In this document: positions 45,432 to 54,114 of the stretch, piece by piece
Position numbering within the stretch: position 1 is the stretch's first letter
Layout of the letters: each line of letters starts with the position of its first letter
Assembly: GCA_022834735.1 (NCBI GenBank)
Contig: BQKD01000001.1
Span: 845,659-909,658 of the forward strand
DNA length: 64,000 nt
Source: Erysipelotrichaceae bacterium OPF54
GTDB lineage: Bacteria; Bacillota_I; Bacilli_A; Erysipelotrichales; Erysipelotrichaceae
Direction of reading: 5' to 3'
Notes under the pieces: model-generated
Told to the model about the DNA's origin: nothing
Databases searched by the model: none
The model's input: only the letters and a program-made list of their open reading frames with translations
Position numbers and translations under genes: made by a program

Positions 45432-45983
45432 ATGAATTTAGAAACACAACGACTGATCCTGCGCCCATGGCAGGAAAGCGACGCAGAAGCGTTATACAAA
45501 TATGCCAGCCATCCGGATGTTGGCCCGATTGCCGGCTGGGCAGTGCATACGAGCGTTAAGAACAGCCGGGACATTATTCGCGGCATTCTCAGTGCTCCTA
45601 ATACCTATGCCGTAGTTCTGAAGGAAACGAATGAGCCGGTAGGCAGTGTCGGTCTGATGATCGGCAAAGCGGCCAATCAGGATATTCCGGAGACAGAAGG
45701 AGAGATCGGCTACTGGCTCGGTGTTCCGTACTGGGGACACGGACTGATTCCTGAAGCTGTTCGTGAAATGATCCGGCACGGGTTCGAAGACCAGCATCTG
45801 GAAAAACTGTGGTGCGGCTACTTTGACGGCAATGAAAAGTCGAAGCGGGTACAGGATAAGTGCGGATTTAAATATCATCACACGACAGAAAATGTACCAT
45901 GTGCCATTCCGGGACTTTTGCGTACAGAACATGTTTCCTGCCTGCTGAAAGAAGAGTGGGAAAAAGGAAATATTTGTTCATAA
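45432..45983 (+). CDS. GNAT-family N-acetyltransferase (RimJ/RimL type)
   Basis: 183 aa. Starts MNLETQRLILRPWQESDAEA, the standard N-terminus of the RimJ/RimL-like group. Acetyl-CoA-binding region is IGYWLGVPYWGHGLIPEAVR (about 97), and NEKSKRVQDKCGFKYH (about 136) is the C-terminal motif. The acceptor could be a ribosomal protein N-terminus, another amine or an antibiotic. AGAGGTAAGG precedes the ATG. Confidence 0.9.
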   Translation: MNLETQRLILRPWQESDAEALYKYASHPDVGPIAGWAVHTSVKNSRDIIRGILSAPNTYAVVLKETNEPVGSVGLMIGKAANQDIPETEGEIGYWLGVPYWGHGLIPEAVREMIRHGFEDQHLEKLWCGYFDGNEKSKRVQDKCGFKYHHTTENVPCAIPGLLRTEHVSCLLKEEWEKGNICS

Positions 45984-46001
45984 AGAAGGAGAAATCTGAT
46001 C

Positions 46002-46724
46002 GTGGCAATGTGGGATCCGTGGCGAGGCTGTCATAAATGCAGCGATGGCTGTCTGCACTGCTATATTCATAAAGGCGATGTGAAAAGAGGTATCGATACG
46101 AATCAGATCGTAAGGACAAAGGGTTTCCGAAAACCGGTCGAAAAGAAGAAAAACGGCGAATATAAAATGAAGCCGGGCCTTGTCTATGTATGTTTCTCAA
46201 GCGATTTTCTTATCGAAGAAGCGGATCGGTGGAGGGAGGAATGCTGGCAGATGATCAAGGAACGGAAAGACTGCACCTTTCTTTTTCTGACCAAACGGAT
46301 CGAGCGGTTCATGGATTGTATTCCGCAGGACTGGCACGATGGATATGAAAATGTGGTTGTCTGCTGTACAGTGGAAAACCAGGAAAACGCCGACCGGAAA
46401 CTAAGCGTATTCAAAGATCTGCCGGTCAGACATAAGTGTATTACGGCCCAGCCTCTGATCGGACCGATCCATATGAAACCGGTCCTGGATGGAGTCGAGC
46501 TTGTCGTGGTTGGCGGAGAATCCGATCGGAACGCACGGCTTCTCGATTATGACTGGGTCCTGGATATCCGCCGGCAGTGTATTGAAAAAAATGTAAATTT
46601 TGAATTCCGGCAGTGCGGGAGCCGTTTCATGAAAGACGGAAAGCTGTATAGGATCCCGTCCAGGGAGCTGGCAAAGCAGGCAAAATGTGCCGGAATCAAT
46701 TATAAAACAAAGAAAAACGGATAG
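46002..46724 (+). CDS. Phage Gp37/Gp68 family protein (DUF5131)
   Basis: 240 aa. The N-terminus MAMWDPWRGCHKCSDGCLHC (and YIHKG) has the WNPWxGCxKxSxGCxNCY pattern of the DUF5131 (Gp37/Gp68) family, with a three-Cys motif similar to a radical-SAM-type metal site. The middle includes FLFLTKRIERF and VVVGGESDRNARLLD, both typical. GTG start at 46002 with AAGGAGA at suitable spacing; an ATG six bases on is the alternative. The function is not known. Confidence 0.85.
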   Translation: MAMWDPWRGCHKCSDGCLHCYIHKGDVKRGIDTNQIVRTKGFRKPVEKKKNGEYKMKPGLVYVCFSSDFLIEEADRWREECWQMIKERKDCTFLFLTKRIERFMDCIPQDWHDGYENVVVCCTVENQENADRKLSVFKDLPVRHKCITAQPLIGPIHMKPVLDGVELVVVGGESDRNARLLDYDWVLDIRRQCIEKNVNFEFRQCGSRFMKDGKLYRIPSRELAKQAKCAGINYKTKKNG

Positions 46725-46755
46725 AACAACTGTATATTGAAAATGAAAACAGGAA

Positions 46756-46786
46756 CTGAGCTTGCAGCATATGGCTGCGGGCTCTT
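46756..46786 (+). terminator. Terminator after DUF5131 gene
   Basis: The stem GAGCTTGCAGC-ATAT-GGCTGCGGGCTC is followed by TTTTT. Confidence 0.8.
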
Positions 46787-46969
46787 TTTGCTTCCCGGGA
46801 TAAAACTAGAAAAAATTACATTTTAATAGGAAATAAGTTTACCTCTATAAAGCGAGGGGAACTGCTAAATTAAGGGTGTGCAAAGGAGAAGAAAAATAAG
46901 AGGATGAATTATTTGTTTGTATTGTTGGATCGTTCTGCCAATCAGAACAGAAAGAAAGGAGGATGAGGA

Positions 46970-48433
46970 ATGAAAGTTTTATTTGCAAAGCTTTCTGCGG
47001 AATGCAATGAACATATCTCGCAGACTATGGGAATTGAGGATTTTAGTATCGTTTATGGCGATAAAGCTATAGAAGAAACAAGAACAGCAGATATTTTTAA
47101 AGAGAAAGGGATCGAGCTCATCCCGTCGATCAATGCGACAGGAGGTGCTGGCGGAATGATCGAAAGGAGCGCTTTTGATTTCATCGAAAACAAAATTCTT
47201 AGTACGATCAAGCAGCATCTTCATGAGCTGGATGGTATTTTTCTCCATCTTCATGGAGCAAGCGGTGTTCTGGATCTGGACTGTGTGTCAGGAGAATTTC
47301 ATATCGTGAAGCAGATCCGAAAGATTGTCGGCAAGTATATGCCGGTCGCGATGGTCATGGATCCGCACGGGAACCTAAGTCCCGAGCTGGGAGAAATGCT
47401 GAATATTGTCCGGTGCTACAGGGAATCGCCGCATAGCGATGCGGTCGATACAGTTCGGCTCACGGCCGAAAAATTGATCGATCTGCTCGAAAACAGAAGG
47501 CCGATGAAACCGATCGTAAAGAAGCTTCCGATCATGATCGGGGGAGAGCGAAGCGTTTCTACCAAGGAACCGGTACGGACGATCAATAAAATGCTCGATG
47601 AAGCGGAAAAAGATCGGCGCGTCTTTTCTGCATCATTCCATGTCGGGTATATTCGTCACGATGATGATAAGCTCGGGGTGGCTGTCGTGGTGATCCCGAA
47701 TGAACCGAAAGATAGGATATACTGCGAAGAGGTGGCTGAGAAAATTTCGGAATACATATGGAACCATCGTCATGAGTTCAAATTCACCGGAAATTTCGAT
47801 GAGCTGGAAGAAGCGGTCAGAAAAGCGATCGCATTCAGCAAAAAGACGGCTGTGGTCACAGATTCCGGGGATAACTGTGGGGCAGGAGGTGCCGGTCGGA
47901 ATACGGTTGTATTAAAGGAGATCCTGGCTCAGGCACCAGATAAGAAAGTGCTGATCGCAGGAATTACCGATCCGGCAGCCCATTCCTTTTTAAGCGAACA
48001 TCAGATCGGCAATCATGTGTCTTTCGATCTTGGTGCTGGAGAAGATGAACTGTCTGCGCCAATTCACATCGAGGGTGTATTGAAACAGATTGGCGAAGAG
48101 CAGCACTGGGTCGGAGATTTCCAGACAGTCGGCAACGCGTATATTGTCCGCATTGATGATACCCGTATTGACGTGATCGTCATCGACCGCAATATCCAGT
48201 ACGGAATGATGGAGCAGTTTCGGGCAGCCGGAACGGAATTTCATGATTACGATATCGTTGTCGTAAAGATGGGATATCTGGACACGTACCTGATACCGGA
48301 AACAGCTTATCATATCATGGCGCTGACAGATGGACCGACCATCCAGAGAAGCGAACGGATCCCTTTCAAAAGAATCTACAGACCGATGTGGCCGATCGAT
48401 GATCTGGAAGAATTAGAGTATATTACCAATTAA
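46970..48433 (+). CDS. M81-family metallopeptidase (MlrC-like)
   Basis: 487 aa. N-terminal MKVLFAKLSAECNEHI, LHLHGASGVLD, VMDPHGNLSP, ECY-like CYRESPHSDAVDT, and a late SGDNCGAGGAGRNTV fit the DUF1485/M81 (microcystinase C, MlrC) family. These are zinc amidohydrolase-like enzymes acting on small peptides or amides. AAAGGAGGATGAGG lies before the ATG. No signal peptide. It stands alone, and the gap upstream (46790-46969) contains only AT-rich sequence. Confidence 0.85.
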   Translation: MKVLFAKLSAECNEHISQTMGIEDFSIVYGDKAIEETRTADIFKEKGIELIPSINATGGAGGMIERSAFDFIENKILSTIKQHLHELDGIFLHLHGASGVLDLDCVSGEFHIVKQIRKIVGKYMPVAMVMDPHGNLSPELGEMLNIVRCYRESPHSDAVDTVRLTAEKLIDLLENRRPMKPIVKKLPIMIGGERSVSTKEPVRTINKMLDEAEKDRRVFSASFHVGYIRHDDDKLGVAVVVIPNEPKDRIYCEEVAEKISEYIWNHRHEFKFTGNFDELEEAVRKAIAFSKKTAVVTDSGDNCGAGGAGRNTVVLKEILAQAPDKKVLIAGITDPAAHSFLSEHQIGNHVSFDLGAGEDELSAPIHIEGVLKQIGEEQHWVGDFQTVGNAYIVRIDDTRIDVIVIDRNIQYGMMEQFRAAGTEFHDYDIVVVKMGYLDTYLIPETAYHIMALTDGPTIQRSERIPFKRIYRPMWPIDDLEELEYITN

Positions 48434-48812
48434 TCGGAAAGCCTGCCATTTCAATGGGCGGGGTGAATCAGAAGATCTTAAAGAATAGATCGAATAGGTT
48501 TGTTTAAATACAGGCTATTTGGTTTATTCTTTTTATTTTTATATAAACCTACTGATTATTCATTGAATTTATCTACTCCTTGCCGGATAATAATTTTAAT
48601 TAACAGCAACGTATTTCCACAATTCTTATGGAGGTATCTTATGCACGCCCTTACTCTGAAACTCAAAACAAATCAATAATGAAATGGTTTAGACATCAGC
48701 CTTCTGCTGGAAAGAGGAACTATTAAGGGGGAAATCGCGCAGAAAAGAAGACAGATATTGAAATGTCTGTCTTCAGGATCCCGTGGTTTTTACTGTGGGA
48801 GGTTGTCAAAAG
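48434..48812. other. Intergenic region between M81 gene and Fic gene
   Basis: No gene is recognisable. The only structure is a hairpin with arms GAAGACAGA and TCTGTCTTC (48751-48778), without a T run, shortly before the Fic start. The stretch 48520-48630 is very AT-rich. Confidence 0.5.
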
Positions 48813-49945
48813 ATGATCCTGGCGGTGATCAAGATGAATGCAGATTCGTTTAAAGAGTATTTGAAAGAGGTAGAACCGTCAAAACGTTACAAAGGATATG
48901 CATGGCAAACTGCAATTGGTCTGCAGGAAGTCGATGGATTGAAGCCGTCAGAGTATTTGTTAAATACAGCAATTCGTAATATAGAAGGAGAAATTTCTTT
49001 CGATGAAGCAGACTGTCTGCTTCAGACATATTATGAGGAAAATCCATCTGGTGATCCGTCTGATCGTACAGAAGAGGCAGATAAGGTTTCAGCACGTATC
49101 GCAAAAATTTTATCAGAAAAAGCATTTAGTTTTACACCGAATGAATATCTTGCGATCCATAGAAGACTTTTTGCCGGTATATATTCTCATGCGGTAAAAT
49201 GCGGAATTATAACATTACAAAAAAGGAGTGGGTACTGAATGGCGCAACGGTCTTATATGGAAGTGCACCTGAATTACAGGCAACTCTAGAATATGATTTC
49301 TCTGAAGAAAGACGATTTTCATACAGAAAGCTGTCCATGGAAGAGATCATTCATCATCTTGCGGTGTTTGTATCCAGGTTATGGCAGATCCATGTATTCG
49401 CAGAAGGCAATACTAGAACGACTGCTGTATTCTTTATCAAATATCTTCGTACATTAGGATTTGATGCGACCAATGATATTTTTGCAGAAAATGCATGGTA
49501 TTTTCGGAATTCGCTTGTCAGAGCGAATTATAATGATCTTAAAAATAATATTCATGAAACGACCGAATATCTGGAACTGTTCCTTCGTAATCATTTATTG
49601 AATGAAAACCATCCTCTCTATAATCGTTCAATACACATTAGTGGAAAATTTAAAATTCCTGAAAAAGCGAATATTGGTGCCAAAAAAGTGAACATTGGAG
49701 CTGATAAAGCGAACATTGAATCTGAAAAAGCGAATGTTCATGATTTATTTACATCAAAGACCGCGTCCCAGATTGAACAATTGATGGAAGAGATCGGATA
49801 TCGGAAAATATTTGGAAGATCGGATATTCAGAGAATTCTTGGCCTGAAGCCTACAAGGAGTTCTGCTCTTTTGAAGGAGATAGCAAACCACGGGATCATT
49901 GAGCCGGTATCGGGGCATGGAAAAGGAAGATATAGATTTCGATAA
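48813..49945 (+). pseudogene. Fic/DOC-family protein gene with single-base frameshift
   Basis: Two overlapping frames together make one Fic protein of about 377 aa. The first (ATG 48813, GGGAGG upstream) ends with NEYLAIHRRLFAGIYSHAVK; the second continues as RNYNITKKEWVLNGATVLYG. The Fic motif is HVFAEGNTRTTAVFF, normally HPFxxGNTRT, with the catalytic His. A repeat region (KANIGAK) and a wHTH-like C-terminus (FGRSDIQRILGLKPTRSSAL) follow. The shift is at about 49190-49200, where GCGGTAAA would need one more G. It may be real or a sequencing error. Confidence 0.82.
49664..49747 (+). repeat. Tandem 21-bp repeats in Fic gene
   Basis: Four heptad repeats, KANIGAK, KVNIGAD, KANIESE, KANVHDL, encoded by 21-bp units. 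They lie between the Fic core and the C-terminal wHTH. Confidence 0.75.
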
Positions 49946-49976
49946 TTCATAAAAGCGAGAATGGAGAGTATAGTTT

Positions 49977-50831
49977 ATGGAGCAAAGGGAAGAGATCATC
50001 CGGTTTACAGACCGATGGATCGAAGAGTTTGATATATGGAATTTAAAGGATATCAGCTTTTCAAGAATGAAAAAGGATTGCGAAGACCTTGGATTCATTT
50101 TAAACCATAAGAAAATGGTGGAAATCGATCAGATCGATGATGCTGAAGAATTAGGATCATTGATTTATACACAATGTGAAAATGTATTGAACGATCCTGA
50201 AAGAATTGATGAATTCGATTTATGGCAATGGTTCGTTGAAGCACTCGACCGGCTCAGCCGAATCGTTCATGGCTGCTTTTTCGGGATCCCGAAAACTATA
50301 AAGATTGATTCCGCACCAGTCTTTTTCAACAGACTGATGACTTCCGGCGATGAAATCAATCAGGAAATCGAAATCAATGACTCAGGAAAAGCAAAGATCA
50401 TCCGGACCCTATACAAAGAGAAAAACCAAACGATCGAAGTTCAGGAACTGCAGATTGATGAATCGGCTGCAAAAAGATTAATGGATGCATTTGCAAAGTA
50501 TTTCAGCAGGAAAGACGCATATGAGATTCGCGCAGAAGATGTGGGCACGTGGACCGTTGAAATGATCAATACAAAAGGGCATGCCTACAGTTTCAGCGGT
50601 TCCCTGGTCAGACAATTCATATTATTTGAAGATACCGATCTTTCCGATCTGGTACGCGAAACTCTCGGTATGGATGATCTTTACGTTATGGATAGTGAGG
50701 CTTTTACGGATCCGATCCAAAGCATCATAGTGGAATACGTTCATCAAATTGTCCCGGATACTTTGTCAATAAAAACTTATGCTGAACAATTGATCATCGA
50801 CCGTTCGCACGAAACGATCGAGCTGACCTGA
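49977..50831 (+). CDS. Hypothetical protein, 284 aa
   Basis: Not recognised. It is a soluble acidic protein with a helical N-terminal half (residues 1-105) and a second half, about 125-235, with mixed strands (YEIRAEDVGTWTVEMINTKG, HAYSFSGSLV). AT-rich codon use and location next to Fic suggest accessory DNA. The next gene starts about 50 bases on and probably shares its message. Confidence 0.65.
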   Translation: MEQREEIIRFTDRWIEEFDIWNLKDISFSRMKKDCEDLGFILNHKKMVEIDQIDDAEELGSLIYTQCENVLNDPERIDEFDLWQWFVEALDRLSRIVHGCFFGIPKTIKIDSAPVFFNRLMTSGDEINQEIEINDSGKAKIIRTLYKEKNQTIEVQELQIDESAAKRLMDAFAKYFSRKDAYEIRAEDVGTWTVEMINTKGHAYSFSGSLVRQFILFEDTDLSDLVRETLGMDDLYVMDSEAFTDPIQSIIVEYVHQIVPDTLSIKTYAEQLIIDRSHETIELT

Positions 50832-50882
50832 AACGATGCAAATGGAAACAGGATCCAGCACATATATCATCTAAAAAATATT

Positions 50883-51443
50883 GTGAAAAACGTGCTCAAC
50901 TGGTTTAGTGATGATGAACTGTTTTATATCGACGAAGACACGGAACCGGTTTATGAAGATCCGGATGAAACAAGGAAATACACTATAACGCTTGCATACA
51001 AGTACAGTGGCAAAATGATCATTGAAGGAAAGTATTATAAAAACGGCCTTCCCGACCGATATGAGGAGTTCGCAAAGACGATGATCAGTATTCTGGAACA
51101 GTACGGTTCTATGGAAATGCTCGATCCTTCTCTATATAAACGGGTGAAGAAAGCTCCGCAATATTATACGTACTATGGGGTTACGTTCGATGGAAGCAAA
51201 AAAATATACCACTATCTGTCCGGAGAGGTGACGTTGCAGAAAGGAGATATGGTCCTCGTTCCTGCTGGAAAGTTCGATCAGATCTCCATGGCTCAAGTGG
51301 AATCGGTCAAAATATATCGTGATGATGAAGTGCCCTATCCGGTATCGAGAACGAAACAGGTCATCAAAAAATGCACTCCTGAAGAAGTGGAATATTTTAC
51401 TATGCTTTCCGAAAATATCCGGAAAAAAAAGAAAAATCGATAA
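50883..51443 (+). CDS. Hypothetical protein, 186 aa, GTG start
   Basis: Not recognised. The N-terminus KNVLNWFSDDELFYIDEDTE and middle KYTITLAYKYSGKMIIEGKY suggest an acidic beta-rich domain, and the tail is Lys-rich (NIRKKKKNR). The GTG at 50883 has no strong RBS. It is immediately downstream of the 284-aa gene and may work with it; no evidence beyond proximity. Confidence 0.6.
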   Translation: MKNVLNWFSDDELFYIDEDTEPVYEDPDETRKYTITLAYKYSGKMIIEGKYYKNGLPDRYEEFAKTMISILEQYGSMEMLDPSLYKRVKKAPQYYTYYGVTFDGSKKIYHYLSGEVTLQKGDMVLVPAGKFDQISMAQVESVKIYRDDEVPYPVSRTKQVIKKCTPEEVEYFTMLSENIRKKKKNR

Positions 51444-51507
51444 TAATGCGGATCTTTTCATCTTTAAAGGAAAGTTATAAAGTAAAATCACTTGAGAAAG
51501 GGATCTT

Positions 51508-52191
51508 ATGAAACGATTTTTAAAAGGATTGAAGCAGAGCGTCCCTATCATGCTCGGATATGTGCCGATCGCCATTGCCTATGCATCCATGGCTCGTCAG
51601 GCAGGGCTCAGCTTTGGCGAAACTGTTTCCATGTCAGTCTTTGTATATACGGGCGCAGGGCAAATGAGCGCCGCCGGCATGATCGCCAAAGGTATCGGGA
51701 TGTTTGCGATCGTCATGACCGTCTTCATCATGAATCTGCGGCACATCATCATGAGCACGGTCGTAATGGAAGATCTGCGCCATGTGCCGTGGTGGAAACG
51801 ATGCATCCTTGCTTTCGGCATCACGGATGAAGTGTTTGCCGTCTATACGACCGAAGATCAGGACAGAAAAGGCAATGCCACCGTGTTTCTGGGCATCATG
51901 CTTGGCGCATGGCTATCCTGGATCATCGGTTCCGTGATCGGATACGAAGTGGCCGGGATCCTGCCTCCATCCCTCATGGCATCTTTTGGCGTGGCACTGT
52001 ATGCGATGTTCATCGCCTTGCTCATGCCCGCTTTGCGCAAACTGAAAAAACTATGGATACCGGTCCTGAGTGCCGCGGTCTCAGGCTGTTTGATTTCACA
52101 ATTTGTGTCCGCCAATGCCGGGCTGATCGCAGGCAGCCTGATTGGCGCTTGTATCGGCACATTTTTTGTTTCGGAGGAGGATCTGTCATGA
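51508..52191 (+). CDS. azlC: Branched-chain amino-acid permease, AzlC family
   Basis: 227 aa, the large subunit of an AzlCD/BrnFE-type transporter. It has six to seven membrane segments and the family N-terminal FLKGLKQSVPIMLGYVPIAIAYASMA. GAAAGGGA lies before the ATG. It overlaps azlD by four bases. AzlCD systems export or transport branched-chain amino acids, which fits the ilv genes elsewhere in this chromosome segment, though no regulatory link is seen. Confidence 0.92.
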   Translation: MKRFLKGLKQSVPIMLGYVPIAIAYASMARQAGLSFGETVSMSVFVYTGAGQMSAAGMIAKGIGMFAIVMTVFIMNLRHIIMSTVVMEDLRHVPWWKRCILAFGITDEVFAVYTTEDQDRKGNATVFLGIMLGAWLSWIIGSVIGYEVAGILPPSLMASFGVALYAMFIALLMPALRKLKKLWIPVLSAAVSGCLISQFVSANAGLIAGSLIGACIGTFFVSEEDLS

Positions 52192-52493
52192 ACACGACCC
52201 TGCTTATCGTGCTCCTTGCGCTCTCCACCTATATTCCGCGCGTGCTGCCGGCCATCTTCATCGAATCCATCCATTTCACGAAACGATGGCGAACTTTTCT
52301 GCGCCTGCTTCCATATACCGTAATGGCTACACTTATCGTGCCAGGCACGCTGTCGGCCGATCCGGAAAGTGCAGCAGGAAGCCTTGCAGCTACATTGATC
52401 GCCATTGGCGGCGGATGGTTTTCGCTTCCGCCAATCGTAGTCGTCCTTCTTGCGGTCGCAAGCGCCTGGTTCGTTAAATACGTCGGCTCGTAA
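52188..52493 (+). CDS. azlD: Branched-chain amino-acid permease small subunit, AzlD
   Basis: 101 aa with three membrane segments and the family motif TYIPRVLPAIF. It starts at 52188 with GGAGGA ahead of it, overlapping azlC. Small subunit of the transporter. Confidence 0.9.
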   Translation: MNTTLLIVLLALSTYIPRVLPAIFIESIHFTKRWRTFLRLLPYTVMATLIVPGTLSADPESAAGSLAATLIAIGGGWFSLPPIVVVLLAVASAWFVKYVGS

Positions 52494-52635
52494 TAAAAAG
52501 CCCTGTACCTTGAAAGAATGGAACAGGAAAGAAATCGAATATTTTTTTGTGTTACTTAAGACGGCATGATCTGCATACCATAACTATGTCTTTCATTCGC
52601 GTTGTAAACCATGATTTTTCTTCACTCGAATAAGA

Positions 52636-52676
52636 AAGGACTGCCTGAGGAGATTGAGAGAAGGCAGTCCTTTCTT
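52636..52676. terminator. Terminator between convergent genes
   Basis: The arms AAGGACTGCCT and AGGCAGTCCTT with T/A runs on both sides, between azlD and the DUF4097 gene. Confidence 0.8.
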
Positions 52677-53579
52677 TCAGGAACGGTTGAAACGGATCTT
52701 TCCGCTTACCGAGGAAATTTTTAAAACATGATCCGGATTTGCTCCAGCTCGTTTCATTTTTGCGCCCGGGATCCCGTCGACCACAAAGTCAGTATCCGAA
52801 GTGATACGGGCACACACGGTTTCCGCTTTGATCGAAGCATCCGTATGCATATTCAGATCGATCGTACCGTTGACCGTATCGATCTTTCCGTCGACCAGGA
52901 CACAGGAGGACAGTTTAAGGTCGCCGTTGACCGTATCGAACCGGATATGACCAAGGTTCGCATTCGCAAATCGGATATCGCCATTGACTGTCGAAGCCTT
53001 CGTGTTTTCAAAAAGAGATTCTCCGATCGAAAGGTCGCCATTGACCGTATCGAACCGTGCATTTTGTGCCAGCATATTGTGAAGTGATACGGTAGTGTTG
53101 ACCGTATGGATCTCAAGCGTTTCGAGCATCAGCTTATCCGGCAGAACAATTTCCAGATCAATTTCCGGATATTTTCGCTTGAACAGTCCGGTCCTGGACT
53201 GCGGCTTTGCCGAAATGACCAGCTTGTCTTCTTCGGTCCGGATATTTAACGCCTCATTTCCTTTAGTACATGTAATGCCTGGATTCGTTCCGCCCGAAAG
53301 ACGTAGAGAACCGTTCGGGATCGAAACAAGCAGCTTCCGGATCGAATTCAAATCAGAACGGACAGGATCTTTTGCAGGCTTTGTGCTGCCAGTCGTCTCA
53401 TTTCCCTCAAACAAAGATACGACGTCTTCGATCGTTCCAAGAGAGGCAAGGTATTCTTCTTCAGGAAGTCCCGAATCCTGGGCAGCTTCCTGCAGGTATT
53501 CGATCATTTCATCCGCTTCACTGGCCGAATGCCGTGAAAGCAGCGCGCTTTTCAGTTGTTCGTAATATGATTTATTCAT
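52677..53579 (-). CDS. DUF4097 beta-repeat protein with N-terminal HAAS/DUF1700-like domain
   Basis: 300 aa. The first about 60 residues (SYYEQLKSALLSRHSASEADEMIEY) are a helical HAAS/DUF1700-type domain. The rest consists of about ten short beta repeats with alternating I/V/D/N (FDTVNGDLSI, AKTVNGDIRF, FDTVNGDLKL), the DUF4097 pattern. The ATG at 53579 overlaps the PadR gene's end by eight bases. HAAS domains are known partners of PadR regulators, and the DUF4097 part probably senses or binds something in the cell; no signal peptide is present. Confidence 0.87.
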   Translation of the reverse strand: MNKSYYEQLKSALLSRHSASEADEMIEYLQEAAQDSGLPEEEYLASLGTIEDVVSLFEGNETTGSTKPAKDPVRSDLNSIRKLLVSIPNGSLRLSGGTNPGITCTKGNEALNIRTEEDKLVISAKPQSRTGLFKRKYPEIDLEIVLPDKLMLETLEIHTVNTTVSLHNMLAQNARFDTVNGDLSIGESLFENTKASTVNGDIRFANANLGHIRFDTVNGDLKLSSCVLVDGKIDTVNGTIDLNMHTDASIKAETVCARITSDTDFVVDGIPGAKMKRAGANPDHVLKISSVSGKIRFNRS

Positions 53580-53895
53580 GGTTTTCTCCTTTTCTGTTTG
53601 TGATCCGGGCAATACCGTGAGCGTATGTGTCCCAGTCCCGGCGCATCATTTCCAGTTCCTTTTTACCGGACACTGTCAGCAAATAGTATTTGCGCCGGCG
53701 ATTGCTGATGATCTTTTCATAGCTTTCGATCAGCCCTTCTTGCTGCAGCTTTTTCAAAATAGGATAGAGGACAGGCTCCTTGATCATCTGGATCGTTTTG
53801 ATTTGCTGACATATTTCATAGCCGTACGAATCCTGCTGATCCAGTATGGCAAGAATGAGAAATTCAAGCAGGGGCGCGGGCAGCGGAAATCGCAT
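53572..53895 (-). CDS. PadR-family transcriptional regulator
   Basis: 107 aa winged-helix protein. The N-terminal LLEFLILAILDQQDSYGYEI and PVLYPILKKLQQEGLIESY are the PadR hallmark, with the recognition helix around residue 45. AAAGGAGAA lies before the ATG. Its partner, the DUF4097/HAAS gene, follows with overlap. Probably autoregulated via AT-rich repeats upstream. Confidence 0.93.
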   Translation of the reverse strand: MRFPLPAPLLEFLILAILDQQDSYGYEICQQIKTIQMIKEPVLYPILKKLQQEGLIESYEKIISNRRRKYYLLTVSGKKELEMMRRDWDTYAHGIARITNRKGENHE

Positions 53896-53920
53896 ATGAA
53901 TTCTCCTTTCATTGGTTGTC

Positions 53921-53962
53921 TATATTATATATTTATATATATAAAAATTCTATATATAAATG
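53921..53962 (-). promoter_or_regulatory. AT-rich putative PadR operator
   Basis: Two TATATATA units at 53934-53941 and 53951-53958 are 17 bases apart, with an ATATTATATA stretch beside them, just upstream of padR. PadR operators are often AT-rich and dyad-symmetric; this is inference. Confidence 0.4.
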
Positions 53963-54044
53963 CAGAAAATATTTAGACACACTTAACTGTTTCATCATCT
54001 AAAAAAAGTAAAGCATTAAAATGAAGCTTTAAAACGAATCCCGC

Positions 54045-54097
54045 TATAATGTTATTGTTACATAAGGACAATTAACAGGCTTTTTAGCCTCGTTAAT
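54045..54097 (+). promoter_or_regulatory. Promoter -10 and leader hairpin of bile salt hydrolase
   Basis: TATAAT is at 54045-54050 with only a weak -35. A hairpin (ATTAAC ... GTTAAT, inner GGCT-TTTT-AGCC, 54071-54097) lies in the leader, four bases before the RBS AAGGATG. Confidence 0.5.
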
Positions 54098-54114
54098 AGA
54101 AAGGATGATATTTT

